Source: Eubacterium sp. (lineage in GTDB: Bacteria; Bacillota; Clostridia; Lachnospirales; Lachnospiraceae). From it: a stretch of DNA of 9,001 nt. The stretch spans positions 1 through 9,001 of the forward strand of contig JAILSA010000129.1 of NCBI GenBank assembly GCA_024697885.1, given 5' to 3'. Positions 6,101-9,001 of the stretch are shown here, in pieces; positions within the stretch are counted from its first letter, which is position 1, and each line of letters starts with the position of its first letter. Made by a program: the position numbers and the translations under genes. The notes beneath the pieces are model-generated. The model worked only from the letters and a program-made list of their open reading frames with translations, ran no database searches and was not told the origin of the DNA.

Positions 6101-6865
6101 ATGTCCAAGTTGGCCATGAAGGTGGATCACGTCAGCATGAGATTTAATCTCAGCTCTGAGAAAGTTGATAATATCAAAGAATACGTGATCAAAATGATAA
6201 AAAAGGAATTGATGTTTCAAGAGTTTTGGGCTCTTAGAGATATAAATTTTGAGGTAAAGAAGGGTGACCGTCTGGGAATCATGGGATTAAATGGTGCCGG
6301 AAAATCCACCCTCCTAAAAATCGTATCTGGTGTCTTAAAGGCAACAGAGGGAAGTGTTACAACCTACGGCAAAATCGCCCCACTTTTGGAGTTGGGTGCA
6401 GGTTTTGACAGGCAGTACACAGGAGCAGAGAATATTTACCTGTATGGAGCCATGTTGGGATACAGCAAGGAGTTCCTCCAGGAAAAATATAAAGAAATCG
6501 TTGAATTTTCCGAATTGGGGGACTTCATTAATGTACCAGTCAAAAATTATTCTTCTGGTATGAGGGCCCGTTTGGGATTTTCTGTGGCAACGGTGGTTGA
6601 GCCGGACATCCTGATTTTGGACGAGGTGCTCAGTGTTGGAGATGCTAGATTCCGCAGAAAATGCGAGAGGCGTGTCCAGGAAATGTTTGACAGCGGAGTT
6701 ACAGTACTCTTTGTATCCCATTCCACATCCCAGGTTTTGCGCATGTGCAACAAGGGAATTTTATTGGAGCGTGGAAGGTTGATTGCCCAGGGAACTGCAG
6801 AGGATGTAGTTAGTTTTTACGAAGCCAAAATGGAAGAACAAGATTTAAGTGATGAAGAAGAATAA
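6101..6865 (+). CDS. tagH: ABC transporter ATPase for teichoic acid/polysaccharide export (TagH/Wzt family)
   Basis: This is the nucleotide-binding subunit that powers polymer export with the permease encoded just upstream. Of 254 residues, Walker A is GLNGAGKST (62-70). LLELGAGF (95-102) is a signature of the TagH/Wzt branch and sits with TGAENI (107-112). The ABC signature is YSSGMRARL (150-158), Walker B is DILILDE (169-175) and the switch His is His207 in FVSHST. All catalytic motifs are intact. It ends shortly after the ATPase domain with an acidic tail, so it lacks both the carbohydrate-binding C-terminal domain of some Wzt proteins and the long C-terminal extension of Bacillus TagH. 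Substrate choice is therefore not set by such a domain. Strong AAGGAGG (6086-6092) is 8 bases before the ATG and overlaps the tagG stop. Confidence 0.94.
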   Translation: MSKLAMKVDHVSMRFNLSSEKVDNIKEYVIKMIKKELMFQEFWALRDINFEVKKGDRLGIMGLNGAGKSTLLKIVSGVLKATEGSVTTYGKIAPLLELGAGFDRQYTGAENIYLYGAMLGYSKEFLQEKYKEIVEFSELGDFINVPVKNYSSGMRARLGFSVATVVEPDILILDEVLSVGDARFRRKCERRVQEMFDSGVTVLFVSHSTSQVLRMCNKGILLERGRLIAQGTAEDVVSFYEAKMEEQDLSDEEE

Positions 6866-6892
6866 TCTTTTAATATGGAGGAAAAAAACGTC

Positions 6893-7282
6893 ATGAAAAA
6901 AGTTATTACTTATGGAACATTCGATTTGTTACATGTAGGCAATATTAACTTGCTCAGAAGAGCAAAGGCCTTAGGAGATTACCTGATTGTTGTCTGCTCA
7001 TCCGACGAGTTTAATGCGGGCAAGGGCAAGAAGGCATATCATTCTTTTGAGGACCGCAAGCAGATTTTGGAGGCTATTCGTTATGTGGACGAGGTTTTGC
7101 CTGAGTACACCTGGGAGCAAAAAACTGACGATGTGGTAAACAACAACGTAGATGTTTTTGTTATGGGAGATGACTGGGAAGGAAAATTTGACTTCCTCAA
7201 GGATTACTGTGAGGTTGTATATCTTCCAAGAACAGAAGGTATTTCCACAACAAAGATTAAAAATGACTTGAACATGAAATAA
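6893..7282 (+). CDS. tagD: Glycerol-3-phosphate cytidylyltransferase, TagD-like, with a variant catalytic motif
   Basis: TagD joins CTP and sn-glycerol-3-phosphate to make CDP-glycerol, the donor for glycerol-phosphate polymers. With the ATG at 6893 the protein has 129 residues, the same as Bacillus subtilis TagD, and resembles it throughout. Family motifs are GTFDLLH (8-14), the ribityl/ribose-side MGDDWEGKFDFL (91-102) and RTEGISTT (113-120). The usual HxGH nucleotidyltransferase motif reads HVGN (14-17), so the second His is replaced by Asn (codon AAT at 6941-6943). A start at ATG 6875 would add six residues, but that ATG overlaps the ribosome binding site GGAGG (6877-6881), so 6893 is chosen. 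It lies 27 bases after tagH and one base before the transferase gene that should use its product. Family is secure; catalytic competence is open because of the variant residue. Confidence 0.93.
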   Translation: MKKVITYGTFDLLHVGNINLLRRAKALGDYLIVVCSSDEFNAGKGKKAYHSFEDRKQILEAIRYVDEVLPEYTWEQKTDDVVNNNVDVFVMGDDWEGKFDFLKDYCEVVYLPRTEGISTTKIKNDLNMK

Positions 7283-7283
7283 T

Positions 7284-8396
7284 ATGATAAAAAAAATAGG
7301 CTATTACATTTTTTCTTTATTTTTTCACCTGTACCGCCTTTGGCCTGTAAATTCCAACAAGATTTTTCTCGTGGCCAGCCATGACCAGGGGCCTGAGGGC
7401 AACATAGGCCTGATGAAGGAATGGATTGAGGGGAAAAAAGAAAATTGTAAATTTGTATATTTAACCAGGGAGGACGGCATTAATCACCCCCTGAGATTTT
7501 TTGGAAAGCTGGCCTTTGACCTGGCTACTTCCTCTGTTATTTTTTTGGACAACAGCTTTATGCCTATGGCCTATACCCCCTTTGCCAAGGGAGTCAAGGT
7601 GGTTCAGCTCTGGCACGGCACAGGCACCATCAAGAAGTTTGGCCTAGACGCAGAGGAGGAAGAGGTCTGTCAGGTGGCCAAAAAAGGCAACCAGAGGATC
7701 ACCCATTTGATTGTCAATGGACCCAGAACCAAGGACCAGTATCAGACCGCCTTTGGCCTGGCAGAAGAACGGATTTTCCAGGAGGGCCTGCCAAGGACAG
7801 ATTTGATTCTGGATCGGGACAGGATGGGCCAGTTAGAAGAAAAGTTTTACCGGGAATATCCGGAGTACAGGGAGAAGAAAATCCTCCTCTATGCTCCGAC
7901 CTTTCGGGACTCTCAGGTAGAGGACCCAAGGCTTGCCCTGGATTTGGAAAAATTTGTGAAAAAGATGAATGAGGACCAGGTTTTGTTTCTCCGCCTCCAT
8001 CCCCATGTGGCAGACAACTTTAAGGAGCCTGTGGAGGAACTTTACGGGGGCAGGGTGGTCAATATGTCGGCCTACCCTGGGGTGGCTAGCCTCCTGCAGG
8101 TGGCAGACTGCCTGATTACAGACTATTCGTCTATTATGTTTGAATTTTATCTCTTGAAAAAGCCTGTTTTCTTTTTTGCCTATGACCTGGCGGAATTTGA
8201 GAAAGAGGGCAGGAGTTTTTACGAGGACTACAGACAATTTGTGCCCGGCCCCGTTTGCCTGAATCAGGAGGAACTGGTGGAAGCTATGGAAGATTACAAG
8301 TGGGATGAGGCCCGCTGGCAAGCCTTCTGCCAGGACAATTATAAATATTTGGATACGGGAGCCAGAGACAGAGTTTTTTCATTGATTTTTAAGTAG
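7284..8396 (+). CDS. CDP-glycerol glycerophosphotransferase family protein (TagB/TagF-like)
   Basis: This family transfers glycerol-phosphate (or ribitol-phosphate) from the CDP-activated donor to a lipid-linked acceptor on the inner membrane face. The 370 residues cover the GT-B-like catalytic domain. Motifs are QLWHGTG (108-114, with the conserved His), GLPRTD (168-173), LLYAPTFRD (201-209), LRLHPH (236-241) and ITDYSSIMFEF (278-288). The N-terminus is basic-hydrophobic, as in membrane-associated members. The length suits a primase or single-unit transferase (TagB-like) or a short polymerase; which cannot be told. The ATG follows the tagD stop by one base and has no clear Shine-Dalgarno site, so translation probably depends on coupling to tagD. 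The gene is visibly richer in G+C than its neighbours, with frequent GGC, GCC and CTG codons, suggesting a different history. Confidence 0.92.
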   Translation: MIKKIGYYIFSLFFHLYRLWPVNSNKIFLVASHDQGPEGNIGLMKEWIEGKKENCKFVYLTREDGINHPLRFFGKLAFDLATSSVIFLDNSFMPMAYTPFAKGVKVVQLWHGTGTIKKFGLDAEEEEVCQVAKKGNQRITHLIVNGPRTKDQYQTAFGLAEERIFQEGLPRTDLILDRDRMGQLEEKFYREYPEYREKKILLYAPTFRDSQVEDPRLALDLEKFVKKMNEDQVLFLRLHPHVADNFKEPVEELYGGRVVNMSAYPGVASLLQVADCLITDYSSIMFEFYLLKKPVFFFAYDLAEFEKEGRSFYEDYRQFVPGPVCLNQEELVEAMEDYKWDEARWQAFCQDNYKYLDTGARDRVFSLIFK

Positions 8397-8410
8397 AAGT
8401 AGTTTATAAT
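8382..8410 (+). promoter_or_regulatory. Promoter-like sequence for the LCP-type gene, inside the end of the transferase gene
   Basis: TTGATT (8382-8387, four of six matches to TTGACA) and a perfect TATAAT (8405-8410) are separated by 17 bases. The expected start near 8417 would give a leader of about 40 bases before the GTG at 8459. The -35 overlaps the last codons of the transferase gene and the -10 lies just after its stop. The leader can form a small bulged stem (CTCT with AGAG around 8420-8434), too weak to call a terminator. The downstream gene could thus be expressed both by read-through and independently. Confidence 0.6.
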
Positions 8411-8458
8411 GTCACAGGACTCTAAGGAGAGCCTTGAATAAATAATTGGAGGTTTAAG

Positions 8459-9001
8459 GTGAAAAATTTATTGAGTAGAAAATTAAGTTTTGTCTTTTTG
8501 ATTATACAGCTGCTTGCATCTGTAGTACTGGTTGCATTGGCAGTTTACACCGGTATGATTCCGGACAGGTATATTGCGGCTATTATTGTGGTGGAGGCTG
8601 TTTTGTTGATTTATCAGTTCTTGGCCCAGATGGCCAATTCTAGTTATGTAATGGGACGAATACTCTGTATTTGTTTTTGTGCCTTTTATCTGGGAGGCTC
8701 CTATTATATTTACGATTCCTATGCAGCAGTAGAGGATATCGGAGGAGCAGAGACCAAAATCGACATTATTTCCTTCTATGTATTGAAGGATGATCCGGCC
8801 CAGAGCATTGACGATGCCAAGGAATATACCTTTGGTATTTTGGGCGTGCAGGACCGTGAGAACACAAATAAGGCAATCGCTCAGGCCAATGCAGATCTTG
8901 GAACTACCATAAAGACAGTAGAGTATGAGGACGTTTCCACTCTGGTAGATGCCCTTTATGCCAAGGAGGTTCAGGTTATTATCTTCAACCAGTCCTTCTT
9001 A
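8459..9001 (+). CDS. N-terminal part of a probable LCP (LytR-CpsA-Psr) family protein (3'-partial)
   Basis: An open frame of 181 codons runs to the window edge. GTG at 8459 is chosen because GGAGG (8448-8452) lies 6 bases before it. Three hydrophobic segments (about residues 10-30, 38-56 and 66-86) are followed by an extracytoplasmic region from about 97. That region (VLKDDPAQSIDDAKEYTFGI, 108-127; then a RENTNKAI patch and a VDALYAKEVQVIIFNQ patch) looks like the substrate-binding-protein-like part found before the catalytic domain in long clostridial LCP proteins. The catalytic LCP domain, which transfers lipid-linked glycopolymer to peptidoglycan, would lie beyond the window and is not seen. 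The call rests on this N-terminal pattern and on the glycopolymer genes before it. A different membrane sensor with a similar extracellular domain is the main alternative. Confidence 0.72.
   Translation, partial: MKNLLSRKLSFVFLIIQLLASVVLVALAVYTGMIPDRYIAAIIVVEAVLLIYQFLAQMANSSYVMGRILCICFCAFYLGGSYYIYDSYAAVEDIGGAETKIDIISFYVLKDDPAQSIDDAKEYTFGILGVQDRENTNKAIAQANADLGTTIKTVEYEDVSTLVDALYAKEVQVIIFNQSFL

Noticed and set aside
6335..6721. - strand open frame of 128 codons inside the ATPase gene
   Set aside because: The opposite strand carries intact Walker A, signature and Walker B motifs. The - strand frame has no family resemblance or start signal.
7287..7325. A8 and T6 runs at the start of the transferase gene as a phase-variation or termination signal
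   Set aside because: No stem precedes the T runs, and the A8 run lies in an ordinary Lys/Ile-rich N-terminus. Nothing shows slippage within a single sequence.
7833..8321. - strand open frame of 162 codons inside the glycerophosphotransferase gene
   Set aside because: It is explained by the higher G+C content and codon bias of the real + strand gene, which has conserved motifs across this stretch.
1..9001. c-di-AMP riboswitch, tRNA, CRISPR array, insertion sequence or phage remnant
   Set aside because: The only long intergenic stretch (5054-5274) holds promoters and short repeats without a riboswitch-sized fold. No transposase, integrase or regularly spaced repeats were seen.

Overview
The window looks like a chromosomal stretch of a low-to-mid GC Gram-positive anaerobe, most likely Clostridia and probably Lachnospiraceae. 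This is inferred from strong AGGAGG-type ribosome binding sites, TTG/GTG/ATG start use, the cdaA-cdaR pair, and the forms of the carboxyltransferase and the LCP-type protein. No rRNA, tRNA, transposase, integrase or CRISPR array is visible. Coding density is high and the longest gene-free stretch is about 220 bases.

Region 1 (1-3511, + strand) is the distal part of a tightly packed operon. It holds the last 67 codons of a membrane protein, a 339-residue polytopic membrane protein of unknown function joined to it by an ATGA overlap, the diadenylate cyclase CdaA, and its regulator CdaR (four YbbR-like repeats). CdaR probably starts at a TTG inside the end of cdaA. A strong hairpin terminator closes the operon. 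The phosphoglucosamine mutase gene glmM, the usual third partner of cdaA-cdaR, is not here.

Region 2 (3545-5053, - strand) is a single convergent gene for a biotin-dependent carboxyltransferase of the PccB/MmdA/AccD-like family. It has its own well-formed promoter and no biotin carrier, biotin carboxylase or membrane decarboxylase gene next to it.

Region 3 (5054-5274) is a divergent control region. It carries two sigma-A-like promoters back to back, a 12-13 base direct repeat around the -35 of the leftward promoter, an inverted repeat over the -10/+1 of the rightward promoter, and small potential RNA hairpins in both leaders.

Region 4 (5275-9001, + strand) is a cell-surface glycopolymer locus. 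It encodes a TagG/Wzm-type ABC-2 permease, a TagH/Wzt-type ATPase, a TagD-type glycerol-3-phosphate cytidylyltransferase, a CDP-glycerol glycerophosphotransferase-family enzyme and, after an internal promoter, the N-terminal part of a probable LCP (LytR-CpsA-Psr) protein that runs off the window. The likely flow is: TagD makes CDP-glycerol, the transferase adds glycerol phosphate to a lipid-linked polymer, the ABC pair exports it, and the LCP protein attaches it to peptidoglycan. The main oddities are a His-to-Asn change in the catalytic HxGH motif of the TagD-like enzyme, a clear composition shift at the transferase gene, and an apparent substrate-binding-protein-like segment in the LCP-type protein.
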